A stretch of 64,000 bases of DNA from Blastomonas sp. AAP53 (GCF_000331245.1 NZ_ANFZ01000002.1:196001-260000), one strand, 5' to 3'. Positions 8,586-20,821 are shown, counted from the stretch's first letter. Made by a program: numbers and translations. The notes: generated by a model not told the origin, from the letters alone.

Positions 8586-8874
8586 GGAGCGGCTGGATAA
8601 TGTCCATGTTGGTGACATCCTGCGTGAAGATTTTCTGATCGGCAGCGAGATCCCGGTTGAAGATGTCGCGGCGGGTGCCGGCATTGCCGCTGATGAGATC
8701 ATCGCGATCATGGACCGCCGCAAGGACGTGGATGCCCGTATCGATCTGCGGCTTGCCCGGTATTTCGGGATGTCGGACGGATTTTTCCTCAAGCTTCAGA
8801 ACCATTGGGATCTGGCAGAGGTGCTCCGCAACGAAGGCGCCGAACTCGACCGGATCGTTCAGCGCGCCGCCTGA
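8551..8874 (+). CDS. higA: HigA-type antitoxin (XRE fold)
   Basis: The 107-residue protein contains the HigA arrangement His-Val-Gly-Asp-Ile-Leu-Arg-Glu-Asp-Phe, then a helix-turn-helix (about residues 36-65) and the Ala-Arg-Tyr-Phe-Gly-Met-Ser...Phe-Phe-Leu-Lys-Leu-Gln segment. It should neutralise the upstream toxin and repress the operon. It overlaps the toxin gene by 35 nt, so the two are translationally coupled. Two adjacent ATG codons (8551, 8554) are possible starts. Confidence 0.88.
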   Translation: MMSGSRTITEDEERLDNVHVGDILREDFLIGSEIPVEDVAAGAGIAADEIIAIMDRRKDVDARIDLRLARYFGMSDGFFLKLQNHWDLAEVLRNEGAELDRIVQRAA

Positions 8875-8973
8875 TCGCTTGCCAAGTTTATCCGATAGCG
8901 CCACGGTATGATCCAGCGGGTCGCGCCGTTTTTCTCGTGCCCGCATCAGGGCCTCTCGATCGGAACTCGTTGC

Positions 8974-9378
8974 ATGGCCCTGCCGTTTTTCTCCCGTCTT
9001 GCCATCGGCGCGCTTGGCGTTGCGGTGATTGGTTCTCCCGCTCAGGCGCAGGGTTTGTCCGACAAGGATGGCTATGCATCGCTGCTGAGCTGCGCGGCGT
9101 TCTTTTCGGCAGCAGCAGCGGTGACCGAGGATGACAAGAAGACCAGCGGTGAGGCCACCGAGCTTGCCACCGCGTTCATGACCGGCGCGGTGTTGCTGGC
9201 TCCCGGCGGCAACACGGCGAAGGCCGAGGCCGAGCTGGAAGAGCAGGCGCAGCTGTTTGCCGTCGCCATGATCGATGACAGCAGCGCGATGGCCAAGGAT
9301 CTCGAAGAGCTGGCCGACAATTGCGGAACATTGGGCGAAGGCTATCTGCCCGGCGTTCTGGAACGCGCTGGCGAATAA
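8974..9378 (+). CDS. Small secreted protein, unknown
   Basis: The 134-residue product has a signal peptide (residues 1-26, Ala-Gln-Ala cleavage region), an Ala-rich helical body, and two Cys residues that could form a disulfide. The open frame begins earlier (8908), but only ATG 8974 gives an intact signal peptide. It converges with the DsbD-like gene 6 nt away. No family recognised. Confidence 0.7.
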   Translation: MALPFFSRLAIGALGVAVIGSPAQAQGLSDKDGYASLLSCAAFFSAAAAVTEDDKKTSGEATELATAFMTGAVLLAPGGNTAKAEAELEEQAQLFAVAMIDDSSAMAKDLEELADNCGTLGEGYLPGVLERAGE

Positions 9379-9384
9379 GCAGCC

Positions 9385-11472
9385 TTAGCCGACCAGCGCG
9401 GTCAGCGTGTCGACGGTGAGCACCTGTGGCAGGATCACCGGCGCGCTGCCCGGCTTGTACCAGACATACAGCGGCACGCCCGACCGGCCCTGCGCTTCGA
9501 GATAGCGGCTGATTTCGGCATCGCGCCGCGTCCAGTCGCCCTCCAGCACGACCACGCCCGCCCTCTTGAACGCGGCGGCGGTGGCTTCGCGCTGGATCGC
9601 GGCGGCCTCGTTGGCCTTGCAGGTGATGCACCAGTCGGCGGTGAAATAGGCAAACACCGAGGTGTTGGCCGCGCGCAGTTCGGCCAGCCTTGCCTCGCTA
9701 AAGGCCTGTGTCGGCAGCGTGGCCTCGGCCGTTGCCTGCGCCGATGACCCGCCGCCTGCATCCATCGGCAGCAGAACGATCGCCGCAGCCGCGCTGGCAA
9801 GCGCAGGCACGATCGGAAGCCAGCCGCTCTTGCCGCCCGCCTGTCGTGCGCCGAGCCACCACAGCAGCATCGCGAGCGCCATGGCTGCAGCCAGTCCCCA
9901 CAGCACGCCATTGTTACCGGTCTGCTGTCCCAGCAGCCATATCAAGGCGAGCGCGGTGAGGAACATCGGCACCGCCATGATCCGGCGGAAGGTCGCCATC
10001 CAGGCACCGGGGCGGGGCAGCATCCGGCGCAGGGCGGGCACGAAGCCGATCGCCAGGAACGGCAGCGCGAGCCCCAGGCCCAGGCCTGCAAACACCAGCA
10101 AGGCGGCAGGCACCGGCAGGATCAGCGCGCTGCCCATCGCGGCGGCCATGAACGGTGCGGTGCAGGGCGTTGCGACGAACGCTGCAAGCGCGCCCGTCCA
10201 GAAAGATCCCGCTGCGCCGCCTTTTGCGGTGAGGCTGGAGCCTGCGGAGATGCTGCCGAACTCGAACAGGCCTGCGAGGTTGAACGATATCGCCGTGACC
10301 AGCAGCAGCAGCGCGAGGATGATGCGCGGATCCTGCAGCTGGAACGCCCAGCCGACCTGCTCGCCCCCGGCGCGCAAAGCCAGCAGAAGCCCGCCCAGTG
10401 CAACGCACACCAGGACGATGCCTGCGGTATAGGCGAGCGCGTCGCGCCGTGCTGCGCGTTCGTCACCGCCCGCCTTGGCGAGGCTGATCGCTTTCAGGCT
10501 GAGGATCGGGAAGACGCACGGCATCACGTTGAGCAGCAACCCACCGAGCAGGGCACCGCCCAGCGCGGTGGCCAGCAGCGCTAGCATGTTGCCGGCCACG
10601 GGCGTTGCCGCCGCTGCGGTCTCGATGCGCGTGCCGCCCGGAGCCACTTTGCCGGGATTTGCCACCAGATCGAGCCCAAGATGCTCGCCGATGCGCAGCA
10701 CGCCGCCAATCTCTTGCAGGGCCGCGCCGCTGGCCTCAGTCTCGACGATCAGCCGGTCGCCATCACGGTAGAATGCCTGCGGCGTGGCGTAACGCAGGGC
10801 CTGGTCGGTGCGCGCGAAGAAATGCGGCGCATCGATCGCGCCTGCCGCTGGAAAGGGGATGGCGATGCGCAGCGTCTGGCCATCCACCGCAAAGGTCGCC
10901 TGCGATCCCAGAGGCGCGGGCAAACGCTGCCGCCAGCTGTCGAACCGTGCGGCGGTCGCAGCATCGGCTGTGCCATTGCCCACGGTCAGGCTGGTGGTCA
11001 GCGTCGCGCTTTCAGGCACGCAGATCTCGTCGGTGCACGCCAGCCAGTCGGCCTTGACCGATATCGGCAGGCGCGTGCCCGGGGCAAGGCCGGAGTCGAG
11101 CTTCAGCGCCACCAGAGGCGCATAGGGCCCCTCATAGACATGGTTCATCAGCCCGGCGATGATCAGCGTCTGCGGCACCGGATAGCGAAGCTCGCCCACG
11201 CCCACGCCTTTGGGCAGGTCCCAGGTCAGCGTCATGCCAAGCCCCGCATCGCCGGGATTTTCCCAATAGCCGTGCCAGCCCGATTTGGGGGTCATCGCAA
11301 AGGCCAGATCGATCGTGCTGCCCGGCGCGGGTTCGGCGCGTTCGGCCACCAGCGACGCTGCGATGTTATTGGGCCCGCGCTGCAGCGGTTGAGCCGTCAG
11401 CGATGCCGACGCGAAAAGCGACAGCAGGGTCAGCGTCGCCGCCAGCAGGGTTCTCAAGAGGCGCATCGTCAT
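9385..11472 (-). CDS. DsbD-family thiol:disulfide interchange protein
   Basis: The 695-residue protein has a signal peptide, a periplasmic N-terminal domain (about residues 30-280) with a Cys pair, and a transmembrane domain (about 290-570) with the family cysteines in VMPCVFP and TPCTAPF. It ends in a thioredoxin domain with WCITC near residue 615. It carries electrons from cytoplasmic thioredoxin across the inner membrane to keep periplasmic thiols reduced, for example for cytochrome c maturation. The domain order is complete. Confidence 0.9.
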   Translation of the reverse strand: MTMRLLRTLLAATLTLLSLFASASLTAQPLQRGPNNIAASLVAERAEPAPGSTIDLAFAMTPKSGWHGYWENPGDAGLGMTLTWDLPKGVGVGELRYPVPQTLIIAGLMNHVYEGPYAPLVALKLDSGLAPGTRLPISVKADWLACTDEICVPESATLTTSLTVGNGTADAATAARFDSWRQRLPAPLGSQATFAVDGQTLRIAIPFPAAGAIDAPHFFARTDQALRYATPQAFYRDGDRLIVETEASGAALQEIGGVLRIGEHLGLDLVANPGKVAPGGTRIETAAAATPVAGNMLALLATALGGALLGGLLLNVMPCVFPILSLKAISLAKAGGDERAARRDALAYTAGIVLVCVALGGLLLALRAGGEQVGWAFQLQDPRIILALLLLVTAISFNLAGLFEFGSISAGSSLTAKGGAAGSFWTGALAAFVATPCTAPFMAAAMGSALILPVPAALLVFAGLGLGLALPFLAIGFVPALRRMLPRPGAWMATFRRIMAVPMFLTALALIWLLGQQTGNNGVLWGLAAAMALAMLLWWLGARQAGGKSGWLPIVPALASAAAAIVLLPMDAGGGSSAQATAEATLPTQAFSEARLAELRAANTSVFAYFTADWCITCKANEAAAIQREATAAAFKRAGVVVLEGDWTRRDAEISRYLEAQGRSGVPLYVWYKPGSAPVILPQVLTVDTLTALVG

Positions 11473-11613
11473 CGGCCGCCGATGTAGTCGCTTTCACCGC
11501 TTTCGCCAATGGGGCAGCGCTCTGTCCGATCGGGAACCGTCCTTGTGGTTGAAGGGTATGCGCTCTAAATCGACCGCTACCCCATTTCGTTGGCCCCATC
11601 CATTGGCAGATCC

Positions 11614-12675
11614 ATGACCCTTTTGTTCATCTATGTCGGCTGCGCACTCGGCATATCGTTCCTGTGCTCGCTGCTCGAAGCGTCTTTGCTGACGATCACG
11701 CCATCGGCGATCCAGACCGGCAAGACCAACGGCGCGCGCTGGGCAGAGGGCATGGAGGTGCTCAAGCGCGACGTAGACCGCCCGCTGGCGGCGATTCTGA
11801 CGCTCAATACCGTTGCCCATACGATGGGCGCAGCAGGCGCAGGCGCCGAATATGCCCGGCTGTTCGGCAACGCCACCCAGGCCATTTTCGCCGCCGGCCT
11901 GACCGTGGCGGTGCTGATCCTGACCGAAATCATCCCCAAGACCATCGGCGCGCGCTACGCGCTGCAGCTCGCACCGTTCGTGGGGCGGGTGCTGCCGGTG
12001 ATGATCCTGCTGCTCGCGCCCCTGGTGTGGTTCTCGCAGCAGATCACCAAGCTGATCACCTTCGGCCAGAGCGCCCACGCACCGCGCCACCGCGAGGAGT
12101 TGATGGCCGTGGCCCGCATGGGCAAGGATTCAGGCCAGTTGCACCGGCAGGAAAGCGAAGTGCTGCACAACCTGCTGCAGCTGGGCGAGGTGAAGACCTG
12201 GGATATCATGACCCCGCGCCCTGTGGTCTTCGCGCTGCCCCGGACGACGCCTCTTGCCGATTTTGTTGGCAACGTGCGCGACAAGCCTTTCACCCGGATT
12301 CCGATTTTCGACGCAGATCCTGCCGATATCATCGGCTTCGTGCTCAAGGGCGAGGTGCTGATGGACATCATCGAAGCCGGGCCGCAGGACGCTGCCATCA
12401 CGGCGCCTCTCATCCGGCCACTGACCAGCACCCTTGGCACCGTTCCGGTCGATCGCCTGTTCCAGCGGTTCATCGAGGAAAACCACCATATCATGCTGGT
12501 GGTCGATGAATATGGCTCGGCGCAGGGCATCGTCACGCTCGAGGACGTCGTCGAGACCATCTTCGGTCTCGAGATCATCGACGAGGTCGACAAGATTCCC
12601 GACATGCAGGCCTATGCCCGGGATATGTGGAAGGCGCGGGCCAAGCGCATCGGCATCGAAACCGCCGCAAACTGA
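11614..12675 (+). CDS. CNNM/CBS-domain transporter (HlyC/CorC family)
   Basis: The 353-residue protein has a DUF21/CNNM membrane domain (about residues 1-170, three to four helices, with Thr-Glu-Ile-Ile-Pro-Lys as signature) followed by two CBS domains (about 200-330). The transporter-associated C-terminal domain seen in longer CorC proteins is missing. Relatives move or sense magnesium and divalent cations. A TTG start lies 24 nt upstream, but ATG 11614 gives the usual N-terminus. Confidence 0.88.
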   Translation: MTLLFIYVGCALGISFLCSLLEASLLTITPSAIQTGKTNGARWAEGMEVLKRDVDRPLAAILTLNTVAHTMGAAGAGAEYARLFGNATQAIFAAGLTVAVLILTEIIPKTIGARYALQLAPFVGRVLPVMILLLAPLVWFSQQITKLITFGQSAHAPRHREELMAVARMGKDSGQLHRQESEVLHNLLQLGEVKTWDIMTPRPVVFALPRTTPLADFVGNVRDKPFTRIPIFDADPADIIGFVLKGEVLMDIIEAGPQDAAITAPLIRPLTSTLGTVPVDRLFQRFIEENHHIMLVVDEYGSAQGIVTLEDVVETIFGLEIIDEVDKIPDMQAYARDMWKARAKRIGIETAAN

Positions 12676-12679
12676 TCCG

Positions 12680-13621
12680 TCAGCGCTGCTGATAGGGGCT
12701 CAGGCCCGCCCCCAGCCGGTTCTCGCCCAGCGGAATGGCATCGCGGCTCCAGTTGGCGATGAACCAGGTATTGCGCGATACACCGGGCGCGAGTGCGGCG
12801 CTGTTGTCGAAGATCTGCAGACCCGTGGACGGATAGCTGCGCCCCTCGGCGGCGACCGCAATGAACGCGGACCAGTTTTCCTTGTTCTGCCCCTGCACGA
12901 AGATGTTGCGGGTGATCTCGCCGCTGGCTCCGCCGGGCAGATCGATCATGTAATTGCTGCCATTGCCGTTGCTGTCGTCAAAGCTCGAGTCGGTGATCGC
13001 GACGCGCGCAGCGCGGCTCTTGACGTAATGGCCGCCCTGGCCCCGCTCGAAGCGCGAGCGAGTGACCGTGAGCGAGCCATAATCGCCGATATAGATCGAG
13101 TGCGCGCAATCCGATGCGCACAGGCCGAGGCCGGAAAAGCTGCTCTTGTCGATGACGATCCGGCTGCTGGTATCGATGCCGGTGAGGATGCCCTGTTGAC
13201 TGTCGCGGAACAGGCTGTTGACGACAGCCAGGTCACCGCGCTCCAGCCGGATGCCTGCGCCATTCTCGTCGGGCACGGCAATGTTCTGGAAGATCAGGCC
13301 CTCGACGCGCGCGCTGCGGCCGCGCAGGACGAGTGTCGCCTTGCCCTCGCACACGCCGCCATCGAAGATCGCGGTGCCCGGCGTGACCGCGCGATAAGTG
13401 ATATTGCCTGCCTCCTGCACCACGCAGTCGCGCCAGATGCCGGGCTGTACCTCGATCGTGCCCGTGCCGCCGCCGATCTTGCCGACCGCATCGGACAGCG
13501 AGCCATAGGTCTTGCCGGTCTCGGCAATCCGATAGGGCCGGGGGCGCTCCTGCTGCGCGGCGAGCGGAACGGCGATGCTGGCCAGCAGCGCGGCGAAAAG
13601 GACGATGCGAAGGACTGTCAT
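12680..13621 (-). CDS. Secreted right-handed beta-helix protein
   Basis: The 313-residue protein has a signal peptide (1-22) and repeated short strands with Gly/Asn turns and Ser-Ser-Phe or Ser-Arg-Phe steps, the look of a parallel beta-helix as in pectate-lyase-like proteins. Four Cys residues may pair in the periplasm. No catalytic residues of a known lyase can be assigned, so a polysaccharide-binding or polysaccharide-cleaving role is inference only. It converges with the CNNM gene, 4 nt apart. Confidence 0.75.
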   Translation of the reverse strand: MTVLRIVLFAALLASIAVPLAAQQERPRPYRIAETGKTYGSLSDAVGKIGGGTGTIEVQPGIWRDCVVQEAGNITYRAVTPGTAIFDGGVCEGKATLVLRGRSARVEGLIFQNIAVPDENGAGIRLERGDLAVVNSLFRDSQQGILTGIDTSSRIVIDKSSFSGLGLCASDCAHSIYIGDYGSLTVTRSRFERGQGGHYVKSRAARVAITDSSFDDSNGNGSNYMIDLPGGASGEITRNIFVQGQNKENWSAFIAVAAEGRSYPSTGLQIFDNSAALAPGVSRNTWFIANWSRDAIPLGENRLGAGLSPYQQR

Positions 13622-13689
13622 GCCGCGCAGCCTAGCACAGCAGACGAAAAAGGACGCGGGCTTAGAGGGTTAACAGCACCGTCGTCCCG

Positions 13690-14961
13690 TCAAGGGACGG
13701 GCGCGGGGTCGTCAGTTAATGGTGTGGAACGGTGCTTGCGGCCATAGACCAGATCGAACAGCGGCGAGGCCATGAAGGTCGTGGCAATCGCCATGATGAC
13801 CAGCATCGAAAACAGCGCCGGGCCGATGATGCCGCGCTGCAGGCCGATGTTGATGATGATCAGCTCCATCAGCCCGCGTGCGTTCATCAATGCGCCGATG
13901 GCGAGCGAGGTCGAGACATCCTGACCCGTCAGCCGCGCCGCGACATAACAGGCGACCCCCTTGGCGAGGATCGAGGCGGCCAGGATGCCCAACGCAATCG
14001 CCAGCAGCTCGGCATTGTTGACCACGGTCAGCTGGGTGTTGAGCCCCGAATAGGCGAAGAACATCGGGATCAGCAGAACCATGATCACCGGCTCCAGCTG
14101 ACGCTGGACATCACTCGCCAGCAACCCGCGCGGCATGCAGATGCCCAGCACGAAACCGCCGAACACCGCGTGGATGCCGATATAGTCCATCGCAAAGGCG
14201 CACAGCATGAACAGCACCAGCACCGCCGCCAGCATGCTGTGCGTTACCTTGCCTTCGCGCTCGGCGATGCGCCCCAGCGGAGCGAGCAGCCGCCGCCCGA
14301 AAATGAGCATGAAGCCGGCAAAGGCTGCGCCACCGACGATCGCCTTGACCGCAACCAATGGCCCATCGCCGAAACTCGCCAGCACGATCGCCAGCACCGT
14401 CCACGCGGCGGCATCGTCGATCGCGCCGGCTGACAGCGTCAGGCTGCCCAATTTGGTGTCGGTCAGCCCGCGTTCGTGGATGATGCGCGCCAGCATCGGA
14501 AAGGCAGTGATGGCGATGCACGCGCCCAGGAACAGCGTCGCCTGGTACTGGTTGACGTCCGATGCGAACAGGCCGGGCACGCGCTGCAACATGGGTGCAA
14601 GGAACACCGCGACGAGAAAGGGCGCGGCCATGCCGGTGAACGATACCGCCGCAGCGCTGCCCATCTGCGAGCGGAAATGATCCGACCGAAAGCCGAGCCC
14701 GACCAGGAACATGTACAGCCCAACGCCCATCTGGGCGCAGACGAACAGCACGTTCTTGGTCTCTGCGGGGAACAGCGCAGCCTGCACATCGGGCAGGACA
14801 TAGCCGAACAGCGAGGGGCCGAGCACGACGCCCGCGATCATCTCGCCGACCACCTGCGGCTGGCCCAGCCAGCGGCGCACCGCATAGCCGACCACGCGGC
14901 AGGTGGCGATGATCAGCGCCAGCTGCACGAAAAAATACGCGCTGAGTTCCGATGGTGTCAC
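13690..14961 (-). CDS. Cation:proton antiporter (CPA2/KefB-like)
   Basis: This 423-residue integral membrane protein has about 12 hydrophobic segments. It shows the CPA2 sequence Val-Val-Gly-Glu-Met-Ile-Ala-Gly-Val-Val-Leu-Gly-Pro-Ser near residue 40 and the Asp-Asp of Gly-Ala-Ile-Asp-Asp-Ala-Ala-Ala near 165, the ion-binding site of Na+/H+ or K+/H+ exchangers. There is no C-terminal TrkA-N regulatory domain, so it is the short transporter form. Ion specificity cannot be told. Confidence 0.88.
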   Translation of the reverse strand: MTPSELSAYFFVQLALIIATCRVVGYAVRRWLGQPQVVGEMIAGVVLGPSLFGYVLPDVQAALFPAETKNVLFVCAQMGVGLYMFLVGLGFRSDHFRSQMGSAAAVSFTGMAAPFLVAVFLAPMLQRVPGLFASDVNQYQATLFLGACIAITAFPMLARIIHERGLTDTKLGSLTLSAGAIDDAAAWTVLAIVLASFGDGPLVAVKAIVGGAAFAGFMLIFGRRLLAPLGRIAEREGKVTHSMLAAVLVLFMLCAFAMDYIGIHAVFGGFVLGICMPRGLLASDVQRQLEPVIMVLLIPMFFAYSGLNTQLTVVNNAELLAIALGILAASILAKGVACYVAARLTGQDVSTSLAIGALMNARGLMELIIINIGLQRGIIGPALFSMLVIMAIATTFMASPLFDLVYGRKHRSTPLTDDPAPVP

Positions 14962-15041
14962 GCGCTCTTGGCCCCCGACTGACCCTGTGCCAGTCCGCGC
15001 GGGATGTTGCGGTTTAGGTGCGCAGAGTCAATCGCTGGCGG

Positions 15042-17651
<2,610 letters not shown>

Positions 17652-17663
17652 GTTTTCTCAATT

Positions 17664-17787
17664 CTCTCCCCTCCCGCTTGCGGAAGGGGGCAGGGGGTGG
17701 GCGCGGCTACAAAGCGTTGGGTGGTTTCAGGCCCACCCCGGCCACGCCTGCGGCGCGGCCTGCCCCTCCCGCAGGCGGGAGGGGAGA
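17664..17787. repeat. Inverted repeat between the two metH genes
   Basis: Arms around 17666-17702 and 17729-17787 are imperfect reverse complements, rich in CCCCTCCC/GGGAGGGG. Each tip holds its own small hairpin, with Gly/Cys-coding-like GCAGGCGGG on the right. It fills almost the whole gap between the two metH genes and resembles the element at 91-257 in design. Confidence 0.6.
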
Positions 17788-17795
17788 CGTGCAGA

Positions 17796-18842
17796 TCAAG
17801 CCGCCATCGTGAACGGCTCTAGCCCGGCCAGCCGGGTTTGCACCGGCGGGCTGGGGATCGCGCGCGGCGCGGCACCGGCGACGGCGCGGGCAATCGCGCC
17901 GATATGCGCGGGCGTGGTGCCGCAGCAGCCGCCGACGATGTTGATCAGCCCGTCCTTGAGCCAGACCTTGATCAGCTCCGCCGTCTGTTCGGGCAGCTCG
18001 TCATACTGGCCAAGATCATTGGGCAGGCCGGCATTGGGATAGGCCATGATCAGCGTATCGGCCTGGCGCGCGAGCGCGGCCAGATGCGGGCGCAGCAGGT
18101 CGGCGCCGAACGAGCAGTTGAGCCCGATGGTCAGCGGCTTGATGTGCCGCACCGCATGCCAGAACGCCTCGACCGTATGGCCGGACAGGTTGCGTCCGGC
18201 CATGTCGGTGATGGTCATCGAGATCATGATCGGCACCTCGCGCCCGGCAGCGTCCGCCGCATCGCGTGCGGCCATCGCGGCGGCCTTGGCATTGAGCGTA
18301 TCGAAGATCGTCTCGATCAGGATGAAGTCCACCCCGCCTTCGACCAGGGCATCGCACTGTTCACGATAGACATCGCGCATCGTGTCGAAATCGACCTCGC
18401 GAAAGCCCGGGTCGTTGACGTCGGGCGAGAGCGATAGCGTCTTGTTGGTCGGGCCGATCGCGCCAGCGACAAAGCGGTGCTTGCCATCGCGGGCATGCGC
18501 CGCATTGGCTTCCGCGCGCGCGACTCGGGCGGATTCGATGTTGATCTCGCGCACCAGATGCTCCGCGCCATAATCGGCCTGGCTGATGCGGTTGGCGCTG
18601 AACGTGTTGGTCTCGATAATGTCCGAGCCGGAATCCAGATAGGCGCGGTGGATGCCCGCGATGACGGACGGGCAGGTCAGCGCGAGAATGTCGTTGTTGC
18701 CCTTCTGGTCGTGGGTGAATTCCAGGCTGCCCCGGAAATCATCCTCGGTCAGCCTGGCTGCCTGGATCGCGGTGCCATAGCCGCCGTCGAGCATCATGAT
18801 GCGCGTCGCGGCAATCGACCTGAGGTGTTCGGCTGGAGTCAC
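17796..18842 (-). CDS. metH: Methionine synthase homocysteine-methyltransferase subunit
   Basis: The 348-residue protein is the homocysteine S-methyltransferase barrel of MetH. It shows Asp-Gly-Gly-Tyr-Gly-Thr near the start, Glu-Thr-Asn-Thr-Phe, Gly-Leu-Asn-Cys-Ser with the first zinc cysteine, and Gly-Gly-Cys-Cys-Gly-Thr-Thr near residue 315 with the other two zinc ligands. It ends where the linker to the pterin domain would begin. The start is GTG 18842, overlapping the metF stop by 4 nt. All zinc ligands are intact, so it is a natural split, not a decayed gene. Confidence 0.93.
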   Translation of the reverse strand: MTPAEHLRSIAATRIMMLDGGYGTAIQAARLTEDDFRGSLEFTHDQKGNNDILALTCPSVIAGIHRAYLDSGSDIIETNTFSANRISQADYGAEHLVREINIESARVARAEANAAHARDGKHRFVAGAIGPTNKTLSLSPDVNDPGFREVDFDTMRDVYREQCDALVEGGVDFILIETIFDTLNAKAAAMAARDAADAAGREVPIMISMTITDMAGRNLSGHTVEAFWHAVRHIKPLTIGLNCSFGADLLRPHLAALARQADTLIMAYPNAGLPNDLGQYDELPEQTAELIKVWLKDGLINIVGGCCGTTPAHIGAIARAVAGAAPRAIPSPPVQTRLAGLEPFTMAA

Positions 18843-19813
18843 GCGGCATTCTCCTTAAGAACTGGCTCCTGAAGCACCGGCGCTGCGGTTGCCGATGGCG
18901 AAGCGCGCAGGCCCAGCAGATGGCAGATCGCAAAGCTCAGCTCGGCGCGATTGAGGGTGTAGAAATGGAAGTGGCGCACGCCGCCCGAGTACAGCCGGCG
19001 GCACATCTCGGCAGCCACGGTGGCGGCGACCAGCTGGCGCGTGGTCGGGTGGTCGTCCAGTCCATCGAACAGGTCGTTCATCCACTGCGGGATCTCGGTG
19101 CCGCACATGCCCGCGATCTTGCGCGTGGTGGCGACATTGCTCACCGGCAGGATGCCCGGCAGGATCGGCTGGGTGATCCCCGCCTTGGTATAGGCATCGC
19201 GGAAGCGGAAAAAGGCTTCGGGCGAAAAGAAGAACTGGCTGATTGCCTGGTCCGCGCCCGCATCGATCTTGCGCTTGAGGTTGTCGATGTCGCTTTGCGC
19301 GCAATCGGCATCGGGATGGGTTTCAGGATAGGCGGCGACCGAAATCTCGAACGGCGCGACCTGCTTGAGGCCGGTGACCAGTTCGGCGGCATTGGCATAG
19401 CCGCCGGGATGGGGCGCGAACTTCTCACCCGCGCGCGGCGGATCGCCGCGCAGCGCGACGATGTGGCGGACGCCTGCATTCCAGTAGTTCCGGGCGATTT
19501 CGTCGATCTCGTCGCGGGTCGCATCGACGCAGGTGAGGTGTGCAGCAGCCGGAATCGCGGTCTCCGCCGTGATCCGCGCAACCGTGGTATGCGTCCGCTC
19601 GCGCGTCGATCCGCCCGCGCCATAAGTGACGGAGACGAACTTGGGGCCAAGCGGCGCCAGCGTGGTCAGCGTGTCCCACAGGGTTTCTTCCATCTTCGCC
19701 GTCTTGGGCGGGAAGAACTCGAAGCTGACCTCGACATCGCCTGCCAGTCCAGCGAACAGGGGCGTGCCCAGCGCCTCGCGTGCCTCGGCCAGTTGTTTGA
19801 GCGACAGGGTCAT
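18839..19813 (-). CDS. metF: 5,10-methylenetetrahydrofolate reductase
   Basis: The 324-residue protein reduces methylene-tetrahydrofolate to methyl-tetrahydrofolate with FAD, supplying the methyl donor for the MetH pair. It shows the family opening Val-Ser-Phe-Glu-Phe-Phe-Pro-Pro-Lys, the Val-Thr-Tyr-Gly-Ala-Gly-Gly-Ser-Thr segment and Ala-Leu-Arg-Gly-Asp-Pro-Pro. It overlaps both neighbours by 4 nt, so translation is likely coupled. The length is a little over the E. coli enzyme. Confidence 0.95.
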   Translation of the reverse strand: MTLSLKQLAEAREALGTPLFAGLAGDVEVSFEFFPPKTAKMEETLWDTLTTLAPLGPKFVSVTYGAGGSTRERTHTTVARITAETAIPAAAHLTCVDATRDEIDEIARNYWNAGVRHIVALRGDPPRAGEKFAPHPGGYANAAELVTGLKQVAPFEISVAAYPETHPDADCAQSDIDNLKRKIDAGADQAISQFFFSPEAFFRFRDAYTKAGITQPILPGILPVSNVATTRKIAGMCGTEIPQWMNDLFDGLDDHPTTRQLVAATVAAEMCRRLYSGGVRHFHFYTLNRAELSFAICHLLGLRASPSATAAPVLQEPVLKENAA

Positions 19814-20817
19814 GCGGCAGCCTTTCTGGGCGTTTCTGAATCACGGTTGGCAGGGCGAATGCGGGCGGGCTCGTCGTGATACTGGCCCAGCCAGATCTTC
19901 ACGGTCAGCGTTCCGCCGGAAAGGCTGCGGGTGTCAGCCAGCGCAAATCCGGCATGGGCCAGCATGGCAGCGATCTGATCGTCGCCAAAGCCGAGGCGCG
20001 CATGGGCATCACGCTCGCGCAGTTCCTCCAGCGCATGCGCGGCAAAATCGATGATCGCGATCCGCGCCCCGGGTGCAGCGACACGGCCGGCTTCATCGAT
20101 CACGCCCTGCGGGTTCTGGGCATAGTGCAGCACCTGGTGCAGCAGGATGGTATCGAACCCGGCATCGCGCAGCGGAAGCGCATAGAAATCTGCCTGGATC
20201 AGATCGACCTGACCGGTGGCAAGGTGCTGCAGCTTGGTGCGCGCCAGACGCAGCATTTCAGGGCTGCGGTCGAGCGCGGTGCAGTGATCGGCGGCCGGGC
20301 CGAACAGCTCGATCATCCGCCCGGTGCCGGTACCGATATCGAGCAGACGGCCCAGGGGCTGTTCACCGATCACGGCTGTCAGCGCGGCTTCGACTTCGGC
20401 TTCGGGCAGGTAGAGAGAGCGGATTGCGTCCCATTGGTCCGCATGCTGCGCAAAGAAATCCGCCGCGCGCTGATCGCGGATCGCGCGAATCGCGCCCAGT
20501 TGGCGCCGGTCGTTGGCGTGCTGCGCCGCCAGTGCCGGGCCAACGGCCTCTTCGCTGCGCAGCAAGGCGTCTAGCAGCCGGGCCGCGTTGTGGTCGCGCC
20601 GCGGCAGGGCCGGGCGCAAGAAAACCCAGCTGCCTTCCTTGTGACGTTCTGTCAGGCCGGCCTCGGCCAGAATGCGCACATGGCGCGAGACCCGCGGCTG
20701 GCTTTGATCCAGCACGGCGGCAAGCTCGCCAACGGACAGCTCCATCAGCTGCAGCAGCAGCATGATGCGCAAACGGCTGTCGTCCGCCAGGGCCTTGAAG
20801 AGCAGTGCCATATCCAT
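19810..20817 (-). CDS. ArsR-family regulator fused to a SAM-methyltransferase domain
   Basis: The 335-residue protein has an N-terminal winged helix (about residues 1-95, with [27 protein letters not shown] and Gln-Pro-Arg-Val-Ser-Arg-His recognition helix) and a class I methyltransferase fold (about 150-290, Leu-Asp-Ile-Gly-Thr-Gly-Thr-Gly-Arg, then Ala-Leu-Asp-Arg-Ser). SahR regulators of the SAM cycle are ArsR proteins, some of which carry such a domain, so it probably senses SAH or SAM and represses this operon. ATG 20817 is chosen because an earlier in-frame ATG would translate the palindrome. It overlaps metF by 4 nt. Confidence 0.88.
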   Translation of the reverse strand: MDMALLFKALADDSRLRIMLLLQLMELSVGELAAVLDQSQPRVSRHVRILAEAGLTERHKEGSWVFLRPALPRRDHNAARLLDALLRSEEAVGPALAAQHANDRRQLGAIRAIRDQRAADFFAQHADQWDAIRSLYLPEAEVEAALTAVIGEQPLGRLLDIGTGTGRMIELFGPAADHCTALDRSPEMLRLARTKLQHLATGQVDLIQADFYALPLRDAGFDTILLHQVLHYAQNPQGVIDEAGRVAAPGARIAIIDFAAHALEELRERDAHARLGFGDDQIAAMLAHAGFALADTRSLSGGTLTVKIWLGQYHDEPARIRPANRDSETPRKAAA

Positions 20818-20821
20818 GAAC

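Noticed and set aside
17652-17795. Cobalamin riboswitch before the metH gene
   Set aside because: The gap holds an inverted repeat; I do not see the B12-box or the conserved riboswitch core. The region before the TonB receptor likewise shows none.
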